A stretch of DNA of 64,000 nucleotides, from contig JACRPS010000008.1 of assembly GCA_016223085.1 (NCBI GenBank), positions 186,001-250,000 on the forward strand. Reading direction: 5' to 3'. Position 1 is the first letter of the stretch, and every line of letters begins with the position of its first letter. Made by a program: the position numbers and the translations under genes. Source of the DNA: Chloroflexota bacterium. Its GTDB lineage: Bacteria; Chloroflexota; Anaerolineae; Aggregatilineales; Phototrophicaceae. Positions 48,896 through 57,743 of this stretch are shown here, in pieces. The notes under the pieces were generated by a model. The model saw nothing but the letters and a program-made list of their open reading frames with translations. It was not told the origin of the DNA and did no database searches.

Positions 48896-49842
48896 GAGCG
48901 GCCTCCTGCCGTATTGTGCTGCGCCACCGTGATGGCGACATTTCCCTTTTTGTGCCCTGCGTCTACGTAGCGATGTGCCTCGACGATTTGTTCCAACGGA
49001 TAACAGCGGTCAATGACCGGCCTGATCTTTCCGGCCTCAATCAATTCCTTGAGAGCATTCAGTTCTTCAACCCTCAGGCTGCCGCCCGCATCGGAATCAA
49101 GGTGGACGTTGAGATAGTGCCCGGTTTTCCTGAGCGCCTGCTTGGCTCGTGAAGCTGGCAATTTCCCTACTGCGTCAAACACCACATCATAGCACTCGCC
49201 GCTGCGGGTAAAATCCTCCCGCGTATAATCCATCACCTGGTCAGCGCCGAGGGATTTCACCAGTTCCAGGTTGGCGGTGCTGCATACCCCGGTGACATGC
49301 GCCCCGAAGTGGTGTTTGGCAAGCTGTACGGCAGCCGTGCCGACTGACCCGGAAGCGCCGTAGATCAGCACCTTTTGCCCGCGCTCAATATGGCCGCGTT
49401 TGAGACAGCGCAGTACGGTCATCCCGCCGCCCACTGAGACAGCGGCTTCCGCATAGGTCAGGTTGGCCGGTTTGAAGGCCAGCAGTCCGCTTTCAGGCAT
49501 ACATTTGTATTCGGCGTATCCACCGAAATTGACCGCGAAGGTGGAGGCAAAGACCGTATCACCGGGTTTAAAACGAGTGACGGCTTTGCCGACAGCCTCA
49601 ATCTCGCCAGACAGTTCCATGCCAAGGATGGCGCGTCGTGGTTTTAGGATGCCCAGGTAGAGCCGCGCGAATAACCACTGCGCGCGCGGGACGGTGAAAC
49701 TTCGCATCCGGCAGTCCCCAACGGTGACGCTCGTTGCAACCACGCGTATCAGGACTTCGTTATCCTGCGGCGTCGGTTTCGCAACTTCCTGAAGTCGAAG
49801 TACGTCGGGCGAACCGTACCGTGTGTATACCACTGCCTTCAT
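48892..49842 (-). CDS. Zinc-free MDR-family NAD(P)H:quinone reductase-like protein (copy 1)
   Basis: A 316-residue paralogue of the next gene, opening MKAVVYTRYGSPDVLRLQEV and with the NADPH motif YGASGSVGTAAVQLAK. The shared blocks VCSTxxLxLVKxLGAD and VDRCYPLEQ-like IDRCYPLEQ show a recent duplication. ATG 49842 was preferred because AGGAG lies seven bases before it; a longer frame from 49869 exists. It starts 35 bases after the XRE regulator gene on the same strand, so all four genes from 50547 to 47900 may be one operon under that regulator. Confidence 0.9.
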   Translation of the reverse strand: MKAVVYTRYGSPDVLRLQEVAKPTPQDNEVLIRVVATSVTVGDCRMRSFTVPRAQWLFARLYLGILKPRRAILGMELSGEIEAVGKAVTRFKPGDTVFASTFAVNFGGYAEYKCMPESGLLAFKPANLTYAEAAVSVGGGMTVLRCLKRGHIERGQKVLIYGASGSVGTAAVQLAKHHFGAHVTGVCSTANLELVKSLGADQVMDYTREDFTRSGECYDVVFDAVGKLPASRAKQALRKTGHYLNVHLDSDAGGSLRVEELNALKELIEAGKIRPVIDRCYPLEQIVEAHRYVDAGHKKGNVAITVAQHNTAGGRS

Positions 49843-49877
49843 CGGTCTTTCTCCTGATTTGTTTTGCATAGCCGCTT

Positions 49878-50099
49878 TTATGAATGCTTATCCTCAATAA
49901 AAAAGACCTGTTCCAGGGCGGTGTTGAAAACCCGCGCGATGCGAAACGCCAGTTCCAGCGAAGGGGAGTAATTGCCTTTTTCGATGGCGACAATCGTTTG
50001 CCGGGTTACGCCCACTTTGTCCGCTAACTGCTGCTGGGTCATCTCGTCGTGGTCAAAACGTAACCTTCGGATGTTATTGTTAATGATCAGTTTTTCCAC
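49878..50099 (-). CDS. XRE-family helix-turn-helix regulator
   Basis: A 73-residue cro/C1-type DNA-binding protein. The HTH is in MTQQQLADKVGVTRQTIVAIEKGNYSPSLELAF, the compact form common in regulators paired with DUF2178 membrane proteins. GTG 50099 was chosen as start because it comes one base after the stop of the upstream membrane gene (TAA-A-GTG) and the conserved part begins there; a longer frame would overlap that gene by 40 bases. It probably binds the 20-base palindrome before the membrane gene. Confidence 0.88.
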   Translation of the reverse strand: MEKLIINNNIRRLRFDHDEMTQQQLADKVGVTRQTIVAIEKGNYSPSLELAFRIARVFNTALEQVFFIEDKHS

Positions 50100-50100
50100 T

Positions 50101-50547
50101 TTAGAACCCTCGCCGGTAATAATAGAACTGTGAAATATCACTCACCATTTCGGACACAACCCCGGCGCAAATCAGAATAATGAACATCGCCGACGGCGGC
50201 ATATCCGCCACCAGCGACACCATCGCCAGCACAAATCCTGCCGTGAACACGTAGAGCGACATCTGGGCAGATTTCAGCTCAATCAACCGATCTCGTTCAT
50301 CGGTAATAGGGGGTTCTTCTTCCCGCGTGGCAATGGCATTGATGATGGCGAACAGGATATAAATCACGATTCTGGCGACAATCGAGACCGGGATTAAGAT
50401 CAGGAAGAAAGCTCCCCAGAAGCGGAAGACCTCCGGCGAATAGGGACTCGCTTCGGGGTATCTCTGAATCATGTACGCGGAATAAACCGCCGTAATCAGA
50501 ACGACGCTGACCAGATTGACGAGGCTTCGTTTTTCTTGATAGGACAT
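50101..50547 (-). CDS. DUF2178-like membrane protein, partner of the XRE regulator
   Basis: A 148-residue membrane protein with four helices in two pairs, separated by a cytosolic loop ending in PPITDERDRLIELKSAQMS, the feature typical of DUF2178-type proteins. Such proteins almost always sit beside a small XRE regulator and may anchor or inactivate it. The regulator follows with one base between stop and start. Its promoter has a strong palindrome directly downstream of the -10 box. The function of the family is not known. Confidence 0.82.
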   Translation of the reverse strand: MSYQEKRSLVNLVSVVLITAVYSAYMIQRYPEASPYSPEVFRFWGAFFLILIPVSIVARIVIYILFAIINAIATREEEPPITDERDRLIELKSAQMSLYVFTAGFVLAMVSLVADMPPSAMFIILICAGVVSEMVSDISQFYYYRRGF

Positions 50548-50578
50548 ATTTCACTCGATGTCTACCACTCTTTACTCG

Positions 50579-50627
50579 ATGTAAAGTGTTCTTTACATAA
50601 AGTATCACTAATCGCACTCCGTGTCAA
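50579..50627 (-). promoter_or_regulatory. Promoter and palindromic operator of the DUF2178/XRE unit
   Basis: On the minus strand TTGACA (50627-50622), 17 bases, then TACTTT (50604-50599). Directly downstream is the perfect palindrome ATGTAAAG-TGTT-CTTTACAT at 50579-50598, and the half-site CTTTAC recurs at 50570. A protein bound there would cover the transcription start. The neighbouring XRE protein is the obvious candidate. Confidence 0.65.
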
Positions 50628-50777
50628 GTATATTTTACACCCAATGGCGAAATCATCCCCCATCCTGATCGGCTGAAATTTGGAGCAATCACTCAGACAA
50701 AAAAGAATCGCGTTTTGCGCCCCGGCGGGGCTGCGCTATAAACAGACTGGTTTTCCACACATCCGGGGTGAAGCATC

Positions 50778-52142
50778 ATGACCTACGATCTGGTGATTAA
50801 AAACGGCACGGTTGTCACCGCCGAAACAACCTATCAGGCCGACATTGGCATTCGCGGTGAGCGTATCGCGGCAATTGGCGAAGACCTGTCGGGCGCGCGA
50901 GAAATAGACGCGGCGGGCAGGCTGGTTACGCCGGGCGCGGTGGATGTGCACGTGCATCTGTCGCTGAACCTCGGCGGCGGGCTGGTGTCGTCGGACGACT
51001 GGTTCACCGGCACGCGGGCGGCGGCCTTCGGCGGCACAACCACGATTGTAGACTTCGTGCATCCCGAAGCGGGCGAAACGCTGCTGCAAGCCTATGACCT
51101 GCGCCGCGCCGAAGCTGACCCACAGACGACGATTGACTACGCGCTGCACCTGGCGCTGGGGCCGGCGCAAATCCCGCAGTTGGATGATCTGCCGCAGGTG
51201 GTCGAGCGCGGCATCACCACCTTTAAGCTGTACATGGCTTACGGCTACTGCCTGAAGGACGGCGAACTACTGCAAGCGTTAGAAGCGATTCGGGACGTGG
51301 GTGGGCTGCCGGTGGTTCATGCCGAAAACTGGGATGTGATTACGACGCTGGTGCAGCACAACCTGGCCGCCGGACACACCGAACCGCGCTGGCATCCGCG
51401 CAGCCGACCGGCCTATCTCGAAGGCGAGGCCGCCGGGCGTGTGATTGACCTGGCGACGTGGGTGGGCGTGCCGGTGCATATCTTTCACATCGGTTGCCGG
51501 GAAGTGGTCGAACGCGTGGCGGCAGCGCGGGCGAAAGGGCTGCCGGTATACGGCGAAACCTGCCCGCAGTATCTGTTCCTGACGGAAGCCGCTTACGACG
51601 CTCCGGGCTTGCAGGGCGCGCTGCCGGTGTGCGCCCCACCGCTGCGCACCGAGGCCGACCAGCCGGTGCTGTGGCGGGCGCTGGCGCAGGATGACCTGCA
51701 ACTGGTAACAACCGACCACTGCCCATTCACGAAAGAGCAGAAGGCGCGCGGCCTGAACGATTTCAGCCGCATCCCCGGCGGCGTGCCTTCGATTGAAGCG
51801 CGGTTCGCGCTGCTGTACAGCTATGGCGTGCGCGGCGGCTACCTGACGCCGGAACGCTGGGTAGATGTGTGCTGCACGACTCCGGCGCGGCTGCATCATC
51901 TGGAACGCAAGGGCGTGATTGCGGTCGGTTACGACGCCGATCTGGTGATCTTCGACCCGGACAGGCGCGTGACGCTGTCCACTGACACGCTGCACGAAAA
52001 TGTGGACTGGACGCCCTACGACGGTATGGAAGTGCAGGGATGGCCGGCAGTAACGATTCAGCGCGGCGCGGTGCTGGTCGAAAACGGCACGTTTACGGGG
52101 AAGGCCGGGCAGGGGCGGTATGTCCATCGTCAAAAAAAGTAG
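50778..52142 (+). CDS. Dihydropyrimidinase/hydantoinase-like amidohydrolase
   Basis: Zinc-dependent cyclic-amide hydrolase, 454 residues. The binuclear site is complete: HVH in GAVDVHVHL (58, 60), the carboxylated Lys in FKLYMAYG near 150, His in VVHAENW and HIFHIGC, and the catalytic Asp in TTDHCPF. The Tyr of the stereochemistry loop and the block CPQYLFL are also typical of D-hydantoinase/dihydropyrimidinase. It opens the ring of dihydrouracil, hydantoins or allied compounds; no other pyrimidine-degradation gene is nearby, so the true substrate is open. The DUF4926 gene follows after 37 bases. Confidence 0.9.
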   Translation: MTYDLVIKNGTVVTAETTYQADIGIRGERIAAIGEDLSGAREIDAAGRLVTPGAVDVHVHLSLNLGGGLVSSDDWFTGTRAAAFGGTTTIVDFVHPEAGETLLQAYDLRRAEADPQTTIDYALHLALGPAQIPQLDDLPQVVERGITTFKLYMAYGYCLKDGELLQALEAIRDVGGLPVVHAENWDVITTLVQHNLAAGHTEPRWHPRSRPAYLEGEAAGRVIDLATWVGVPVHIFHIGCREVVERVAAARAKGLPVYGETCPQYLFLTEAAYDAPGLQGALPVCAPPLRTEADQPVLWRALAQDDLQLVTTDHCPFTKEQKARGLNDFSRIPGGVPSIEARFALLYSYGVRGGYLTPERWVDVCCTTPARLHHLERKGVIAVGYDADLVIFDPDRRVTLSTDTLHENVDWTPYDGMEVQGWPAVTIQRGAVLVENGTFTGKAGQGRYVHRQKK

Positions 52143-52179
52143 AGGTTTTGTGACGTTGAAACCGAGGAGGAGGTAGATT

Positions 52180-52428
52180 ATGAAACCTGAATTATACGAG
52201 CGAGTGGTACTCACCCGCGATGTACCCTCCGAAAATATGAAAAAAGGCGACGTGGCGACACTGGTTGACTATCTGGAACATCCTTCCGGCGGCGAGGAGG
52301 GCGCGATTCTGGAAGTGTTTAACGCCGTTGGCGAGTCCGTCGCCATTGCCACTGTGCCGGTGTCGGCCATCGCGTCCTTAACCGAAGAATATATGCCAGC
52401 CGCGCGGCCTATCCATGAGACTGTGTAG
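52180..52428 (+). CDS. DUF4926 family protein
   Basis: An 82-residue protein with the pattern YERVVLTRDVPSENMKKGDVATLVDYLEHP, found in DUF4926 proteins, a small beta-barrel of unknown role often near toxin or restriction genes. GAGGAGGAGG gives a very strong ribosome site. Its stop TAG (52426-52428) is the second to fourth base of a dispersed palindrome, so the reading frame ends by entering that repeat; the C-terminus may therefore have been changed by the insertion. Confidence 0.8.
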   Translation: MKPELYERVVLTRDVPSENMKKGDVATLVDYLEHPSGGEEGAILEVFNAVGESVAIATVPVSAIASLTEEYMPAARPIHETV

Positions 52429-52453
52429 GGGAGGGTCTGAGACCCTCCCCTAC
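52425..52453. repeat. Dispersed palindrome, GGGGAGGGTC type, supplying a stop codon
   Basis: Identical to 357-385. Its GTAG provides the TAG stop of the DUF4926 gene, and it lies between that gene and the convergent TPR protein gene, where it could end both transcripts. Confidence 0.9.
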
Positions 52454-52462
52454 CGATTTCGA

Positions 52463-53920
52463 TTACCCCTCGCCCGTTCCCCGGCTGAGGGTGCGCTCGT
52501 CGCCGACGCGCTCCGCTACCCAGCCTTCCGCGCCGTCCGGCGTGCGGACTTTCCACCAGGGCATCCCGTCCGCTGGCTGCGGGCCGTCCAGCAGGGTCAG
52601 TATCGTGCCGTTTTCGATCATGCCGATCACGTTGCCGCCCGTGCCCGCCGCGTCCCGCAGCCGGAGGCTGTCGCCGGCGGTGGTCGTCACCCGCGCCTCG
52701 CCACCAACGGCGAGCGCCGGTTGCAGCGTTTGCTCGGTTTCAACACGCTCCACTGCCCAGCCCTCGCTGCCTTCCGCCGTGCGGACGCGCCACCAGGCGT
52801 AACCGTCGGCTTTGCGCGGGCCTTCCAGTATCGTCACCGTCGTATCGCGTTCCAGCTTGTCAAGGATGTCAAAACCCAGCCCCGGCCCGCTCCGCAGGTT
52901 CAGCCGGTCGCTGGCAGTCGTGAAAATCACTGCCGTATCATGTACGGCCAGACTGAACACGGCGAACGTCACATCGTTGGCCGCGTCGCCGTCCAGCGTC
53001 AGCGTGACGGTGGCCGTGCCCTCGCTGCCGCCGCCGGCGTGGCCAAAGCGCAGCGTGTACTGCTGGCTGACCGGCACTTCGTAAGATAGCACCGCATCCA
53101 GGTTTACCCCGCTGTCGTCGTCGGACGCGACCGCGTTGCCGGCGCTATCCACCAGCACCAGCAGCGGGTCAAGTTCCGACCCGGAGGTCGTGCGCGCTGC
53201 TGCCCGCACGGTCTGCCCGGCAGTGGCCGTGAAGGTGATCAGATATTCCAGTCCCTCGGTCACGCGCAGTTCCGCGCCGTCAGCCAGTTCCGCCGCCGTG
53301 CGCGTTTCGGTACGCTGGCGAATGAGCGTTAACCACGCGCTGAAATCCTCATGCACGGACTCGTTACCCAGCAGTAGCTGTATATGGGCGCGGTTCAGGC
53401 GCGCGTCGGCGTAGTTCGGGTTCAGTTCCAGTGCGTCGTTGTAATAAGTCAGCGCGGTGGCGTAATCGCCGGTTTCGTAGAAGACGGACGCGAGATTGTT
53501 GTACGTGATGTACTTCTCGTCGCCGCGCAGGTCGAGCGCTTTCAGGTAGTTTAGTTTGGCGTCATCGTAATCGCCCATCACGTAATAGAGGTTGCCGAGG
53601 TTGTTCCAGGCCGGCCCTTCCAATGGGTCGAGTTCCAGGTAATGGTTATAGTCGGCCAGCGAGTGATCGTAGTCTTCCAGTTCATAGTAACTATAGCCAC
53701 GCCCGAACAGCGCCGGAAGATTGTTGGGATTCATCGCCAGGGCGCAGGTGTAATCGAGGATGGCAGCTTCATAGTCTTCCGCCTCCCAGTGGCTGTAACC
53801 ACGCTCCAGGTAGGCGTCCTCGCTGTCCAGGTCGCAGGCGCTGTCCTGCGCCCCGACGACCCCGGCGAGCAGCAGCGTCAATACCAACGCAGCCAGACAA
53901 GCCCGTTTAAGCGTTGCCAT
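52463..53920 (-). CDS. Secreted TPR protein with PPC-like and two SH3-type domains
   Basis: A 485-residue exported protein of unknown function. Signal peptide 1-24 (GVVGAQ). Five tetratricopeptide repeats cover about 31-195 (YLERGYSHWEAEDYEAAILDY, WNNLGNLYYVMGDYDDAKLNY). A PPC-like beta domain follows (215-325, DPLLVLVDSAGNAV), then two bacterial SH3 domains (about 340-405 and 415-480), each with LNLRSGPG or LRLRDAAG and a WWKVRT/WWRVRT core with GxEGWVAERV. SH3_3 domains commonly bind peptidoglycan; with TPRs it could scaffold complexes at the envelope. A single-gene unit. Confidence 0.88.
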   Translation of the reverse strand: MATLKRACLAALVLTLLLAGVVGAQDSACDLDSEDAYLERGYSHWEAEDYEAAILDYTCALAMNPNNLPALFGRGYSYYELEDYDHSLADYNHYLELDPLEGPAWNNLGNLYYVMGDYDDAKLNYLKALDLRGDEKYITYNNLASVFYETGDYATALTYYNDALELNPNYADARLNRAHIQLLLGNESVHEDFSAWLTLIRQRTETRTAAELADGAELRVTEGLEYLITFTATAGQTVRAAARTTSGSELDPLLVLVDSAGNAVASDDDSGVNLDAVLSYEVPVSQQYTLRFGHAGGGSEGTATVTLTLDGDAANDVTFAVFSLAVHDTAVIFTTASDRLNLRSGPGLGFDILDKLERDTTVTILEGPRKADGYAWWRVRTAEGSEGWAVERVETEQTLQPALAVGGEARVTTTAGDSLRLRDAAGTGGNVIGMIENGTILTLLDGPQPADGMPWWKVRTPDGAEGWVAERVGDERTLSRGTGEG

Positions 53921-53965
53921 ATGGATATTGCCCCTTTGGTGCTGATGGAAACCGATACCTTAATC

Positions 53966-55099
53966 TTACGCCAGAATCTGCCGCAGCACATCCGACGTTT
54001 GGTGTACCATCCCTACGAAATCAAAACGCTCCATGCCCACGTTCGCGTTGGCTGCCAGTGCGGCGCGTTTGCCCGGCTGTACCGCCACGCTCAGGGCCGC
54101 TGCCAGCGCCTCCACATTCACATACGGCACCAGCAGGCCGTTAATGCCGTGTTGCACCACTTCAGGATTGCCACCCTGGTCGCTGGCGATGACGGGCGTT
54201 CCCGCGCGCAGGCTTTCCAGCAGCGTGTGGGACAGTCCTTCGTAGCCGGAATACAGCACCGTGTAATCGGCAGCTTTCATGTACAGCGCCACCTGCTGGC
54301 GCGAAACCCGCCCCAGGAACGTCACCCGGCTCGCCAGCCGCGCTGCTGCGACCTGTCGGCGCAGCGCATCCAGTTCGTCACCATCGCCGGCGACGATCAG
54401 CCGGGCGTCTGGCACGCGCGCCAGCGCCGCGATCAGATGATCCACGCCTTTCCAGGGCGTTAACCGCGCAACGGTAAGGAAGATAGGCTCGTCCCCCAGT
54501 TCCAACTGTGCCCGCGCGTCAGCCTGCGTTAAATCGAGTGCCCGGTGTTCCGGCGGCAGGGCATTATAAATGACGTGAATCCTGGCCTCATCCACACCCC
54601 AACCGATGACCATGCGCTTCAGGTACTGGCTGGGCACAATCACAGCGTCCATCGCCCGCACCTGCCGCGCGCGGTTGGCCTTCTGGTAATTGACGATCAA
54701 GCCATAGCGTTTTGTCTGGAAAACGTCAATATCTTCCGTTGGTGGAATCCAGCCCTTGCGAATTGCCCGTTCCCAGCCGGGATCACCCACGATTTTGACC
54801 ACACGTGGCGCGCGCCGGCTGCCCAACAGCGGCAGATCGAGCGAATGGATATAGACCAGATCGGCCCAGGCCAGCCAGGGGCGGGCTGCCCGCGCGTAAG
54901 CCAGCAGCCGCAGCGGCAGGCGGCGGCGGGGAATGCGCACCAGTGAATAGGGATACCCTGCCGTCGGCGCGTCGCCATAGGTCAGGGCGCGAACGTCCCA
55001 GCCCAGGGCTTGCAGTTCGGGCAGCAGTTCGTACAGATAAGTGGCCGGGCCACCGGACTCCGGGTGAAAGATACCGGACGCGATCAACAGTTTTGGCAC
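53966..55099 (-). CDS. Glycosyltransferase family 4 protein
   Basis: GT-B fold enzyme of 377 residues that transfers a sugar from a nucleotide donor. The N-terminal half opens MPKLLIASGIFHPESGGPATYLYELLPEL, the acceptor side with its Gly-rich loop; the C-terminal half has LTVARLTPWKGVDHLI, VAGDGDELDALRR and the nucleotide motif GYEGLSHTLLESLRAGTPVIASDQGGNPE (E-x7-E). It shows no membrane segment. No other sugar-polymer gene is adjacent, so the product (lipid-linked glycan or exopolysaccharide) cannot be named. The CHASE4 sensor lies six bases upstream on the same strand. Confidence 0.92.
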   Translation of the reverse strand: MPKLLIASGIFHPESGGPATYLYELLPELQALGWDVRALTYGDAPTAGYPYSLVRIPRRRLPLRLLAYARAARPWLAWADLVYIHSLDLPLLGSRRAPRVVKIVGDPGWERAIRKGWIPPTEDIDVFQTKRYGLIVNYQKANRARQVRAMDAVIVPSQYLKRMVIGWGVDEARIHVIYNALPPEHRALDLTQADARAQLELGDEPIFLTVARLTPWKGVDHLIAALARVPDARLIVAGDGDELDALRRQVAAARLASRVTFLGRVSRQQVALYMKAADYTVLYSGYEGLSHTLLESLRAGTPVIASDQGGNPEVVQHGINGLLVPYVNVEALAAALSVAVQPGKRAALAANANVGMERFDFVGMVHQTSDVLRQILA

Positions 55100-55105
55100 A
55101 GTGGC

Positions 55106-56680
55106 TTAATCCAGCCGGTCAAATTCCGTTTGGACAAATTCAATATACTGTGTGATCTCTTCCCTGGGCGCACCTCGACGCACCGTGTCCGACACCTGAC
55201 CGAGCGTCACGCGGAACAACTCGTTGACGCGCTCCAGTTCCTGGTGCTTGCGTGACAGGGTTTCATAGGCACCGGTCAGGGCTTCTTCGGCCATCACGCG
55301 CTCGGTGATGTTGGTGGCCACACCGATCATGCCGGTGATCGCGCCGTCCAGACCGCGCGCAGGCAGGTAGCGTGTATCGAAGGTCATCTCCTTGACAACC
55401 AGCAGGCTGCTGAATTCTTCGCCCTTCAACGCCCGGTTGATTTCCGTGATGATCTGTGGGATATTGCGGAAGACGTCCACCACCGCCTTGCCGGTATCCC
55501 GCGCCGAATCCAACCCCAGCAGGTCCAGATTCCGGCCTTCCAGCAGTGTCAGCCGCCCGTTCAAATCTGCCGACCACAGTAGCAGGGGCGCGCCGTTGAC
55601 AATCGCGCGCAGCCGCTGGTCGCGTTCGCGTTCGCGGCCCTGCGCCTGTTCCAGCGCCTTCAGCATGGCGTTAATGTCCAGCGCCAGCGTCGTCAGTTCA
55701 TCGCTGCCGGTCGCGCTCACCTGCCCGCCGATATTGCCGCTGGTGCTGATCTGATTGACATCGCCGCTAAGATGCATCAACCGCGACACCACAAAGCGTT
55801 CCAGCAGCAGCAGCGTCAGCGTGACAAACACAATCCCGGCCACGACCAGCAGCGCCAGGAACAGCGTCACGCTGGCCTGCCCCTGGCCCAGAATGTCACG
55901 CGGCATATCCACCCGCAGCAGCAGCGCCGGCTGCCCGTACAGGTCATTTTCCAGCGCGTAACCGGCCACCCGGTCATTGGACAGCGCGTGGACGACCACC
56001 GATGACCCGTTCTCCAACGCCGTCTGAAAGTCACCCGGTAGCTGTGGGTCGCTGGTGAGCTGTACCTGAATCGGCAGTTGCAGCGAATCAGAAAACTGGC
56101 GAATTTTGGCATCATCCAGAAACGCGCCGAAGATGAGCGCGCCCGCGCTTGGCTGGCGGGCAAAGCTGTCCGTGACCGGGCGCGACGCCACCAGCATCGG
56201 CCCTTCCGGCAGCAGGATGATGCCGGCCACGCTGCTATCCGCGTCAGCGTGGATGAGCAGAGGATCACCCGGCTGGAAATGGTCTTCAATCCCTGCTGGC
56301 GAAGCGCGCTCAGAGCCGGCTTGCAGGTCCACCGTTTTGATAAACACGATTTCGCCCGCATTGTTGACAAAGACTGCCAAGTTCAGCCCGAGGTTGGTAA
56401 ATACGTCATCCGGCAAATTGTTTGTAGGATACTCCTCATCCTGCCCTTGGATGAAGGCATAAGAATCGTCCCAGCGGGCGTAATCACGGGTAGTAGCGCT
56501 CAGGCGATCTAGTTCGTTACCCACCGTGTTTAAGGCGCGCTGGACATTCTGACGAGCATTCTGTTCTTCCAGCTGCTGGAAGCTGTTCAGTAGAACCGTC
56601 TGGGCGGTGCCATACACGATAATATTCAGGCTGACGGCAACCGCCAGCACAATCAACAGCGTTTTTCGGCGTAAGGACAT
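55106..56680 (-). CDS. CHASE4-HAMP-PAS sensor protein without an output domain
   Basis: A 524-residue membrane receptor. Helix 1 (about 8-30), an external CHASE4 domain (about 35-255, with the family motif RDYARWDDSYAF), helix 2 (about 270-295), HAMP (295-350), a PAS domain (360-470, FRNIPQIITEI and DTRYLPARGLDGAITGMIGVATNITERV) and a C-terminal coiled coil of about 55 residues. CHASE4 proteins normally end in a kinase or GGDEF domain; here translation stops after the coiled coil, and no output domain is encoded in the next bases. It may signal through an associated protein. It is followed by the glycosyltransferase gene. Confidence 0.85.
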   Translation of the reverse strand: MSLRRKTLLIVLAVAVSLNIIVYGTAQTVLLNSFQQLEEQNARQNVQRALNTVGNELDRLSATTRDYARWDDSYAFIQGQDEEYPTNNLPDDVFTNLGLNLAVFVNNAGEIVFIKTVDLQAGSERASPAGIEDHFQPGDPLLIHADADSSVAGIILLPEGPMLVASRPVTDSFARQPSAGALIFGAFLDDAKIRQFSDSLQLPIQVQLTSDPQLPGDFQTALENGSSVVVHALSNDRVAGYALENDLYGQPALLLRVDMPRDILGQGQASVTLFLALLVVAGIVFVTLTLLLLERFVVSRLMHLSGDVNQISTSGNIGGQVSATGSDELTTLALDINAMLKALEQAQGRERERDQRLRAIVNGAPLLLWSADLNGRLTLLEGRNLDLLGLDSARDTGKAVVDVFRNIPQIITEINRALKGEEFSSLLVVKEMTFDTRYLPARGLDGAITGMIGVATNITERVMAEEALTGAYETLSRKHQELERVNELFRVTLGQVSDTVRRGAPREEITQYIEFVQTEFDRLD

Positions 56681-56817
56681 GGTGGAGGATTCCCCTTGAA
56701 TGCACGTTTCTATCGTAATATATCTTTTTCGTTTTTTCGATTAACGATTCGGGAGCGACCAGCAGTTTCAAACCAGTTTAAAACGGTTGCCTATGTAAAA
56801 ACCGATTACAATTACAG

Positions 56818-56842
56818 GTAGGGACATGGCGCTGCCATGTCC
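56818..56842. repeat. Dispersed palindrome, GGGACATGGC type, one arm decayed
   Basis: GGACATGGC and GCCATGTCC pair perfectly around GCT; the outer GTAGG lacks its partner. It lies 25 bases before the GNAT-like gene start and contains an in-frame ATG that is not used as the start. Confidence 0.75.
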
Positions 56843-56867
56843 GGGCAGCATACCTGTTGGAGTGCAC

Positions 56868-57743
56868 ATGAATAATCCGGCGGCAGACGAGAAAGAGACG
56901 CGCCGACTGCTGCGGCTGGTGCAGGATCACCTGTTCGGTGCCCAGGAAAGCCTGGGCGCCGTGCGGGAAACGCTGGGTATGGTTGAAGTGCTGCACCATC
57001 CGGCCAATCCGCACGCCGCGCTCAACTACGTGACGCCGCGCCGCAACACCGCCTGGATTTCCGGTAAGATGGTGGAACAGGGTCTGGAGCGCCTGCGTGA
57101 GTTAGGCCGGGCGGGGCGCATCCAGTATATCGAAGGGTTATATCCACCGCAGTTTGCCCAGACTCTGCGCGCCCTGAAGCTGGAGGTTGAGCGTAAAACG
57201 CCGCTGCTGGTGTATAAACCCGACGGCATCAATGGCCGTGTACCCCCGCCGCCGGGAACGGCCATCATGCCCGACGGCGTGGCGATGGAACGGGTCAGCG
57301 ACCGACGCGGCATTGAACTGTGGTGGTACGCCTGGCGCAACGCTTATTTCGACGTGCTGACGCTGGGTGTCGAGCCGCTGCTGGTGGGGCGCGATCTGGC
57401 CGCGCTGAAACTCGGCCAGCAGGCGGATATTCTGGTCTACCGTTACGGCTTCCCGGTCGGCGTGGCGCGCCTGAGCCTCCAGGGTGAAACGGCGCACCTG
57501 CTGGCGGTGGCCCTGCTGCGCGAGGTGCGCACCCCGGCCCTGCTGCGGGCGCTGGCGCAGACCGCCCTGACGACCGCTCTCGACCGCCAGAGTACGCTGA
57601 TCTTCGCCCCCGGTGACGGCGACACTGCCGTGCTGCGTGAGCTGGGTTTTGAGGAACTGGGCGCGATGGTATGCTATGCCGCTGCCAGCGCCCGTGAGGA
57701 AAACCATGAACCTGACGTGGAACAGCCTTTACTGTCATTGTGA
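56868..57743 (+). CDS. GNAT-like acetyltransferase fold protein of unknown function
   Basis: A 291-residue protein. The first ~140 residues are helical and without clear relatives. In the second part, ADILVYRYGFPVGVARLSLQGETAHLLAVALLREVRTPALLRALAQTALTTALDR and GFEELGAMVCYA look like the strand-4 turn, helix-3 and closing strand of a GNAT fold, though the pyrophosphate loop is not the usual RGxG. It is thus probably an acyltransferase or a degenerate member. ATG 56868 was chosen because GGAG lies seven bases upstream. The next gene begins 38 bases before its end, so the two are coupled. Confidence 0.7.
   Translation: MNNPAADEKETRRLLRLVQDHLFGAQESLGAVRETLGMVEVLHHPANPHAALNYVTPRRNTAWISGKMVEQGLERLRELGRAGRIQYIEGLYPPQFAQTLRALKLEVERKTPLLVYKPDGINGRVPPPPGTAIMPDGVAMERVSDRRGIELWWYAWRNAYFDVLTLGVEPLLVGRDLAALKLGQQADILVYRYGFPVGVARLSLQGETAHLLAVALLREVRTPALLRALAQTALTTALDRQSTLIFAPGDGDTAVLRELGFEELGAMVCYAAASAREENHEPDVEQPLLSL

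Noticed and set aside
47900-49842. Assembly duplication of the quinone-reductase-like genes
   Set aside because: The two copies differ throughout in DNA and protein sequence, so they are true paralogues.
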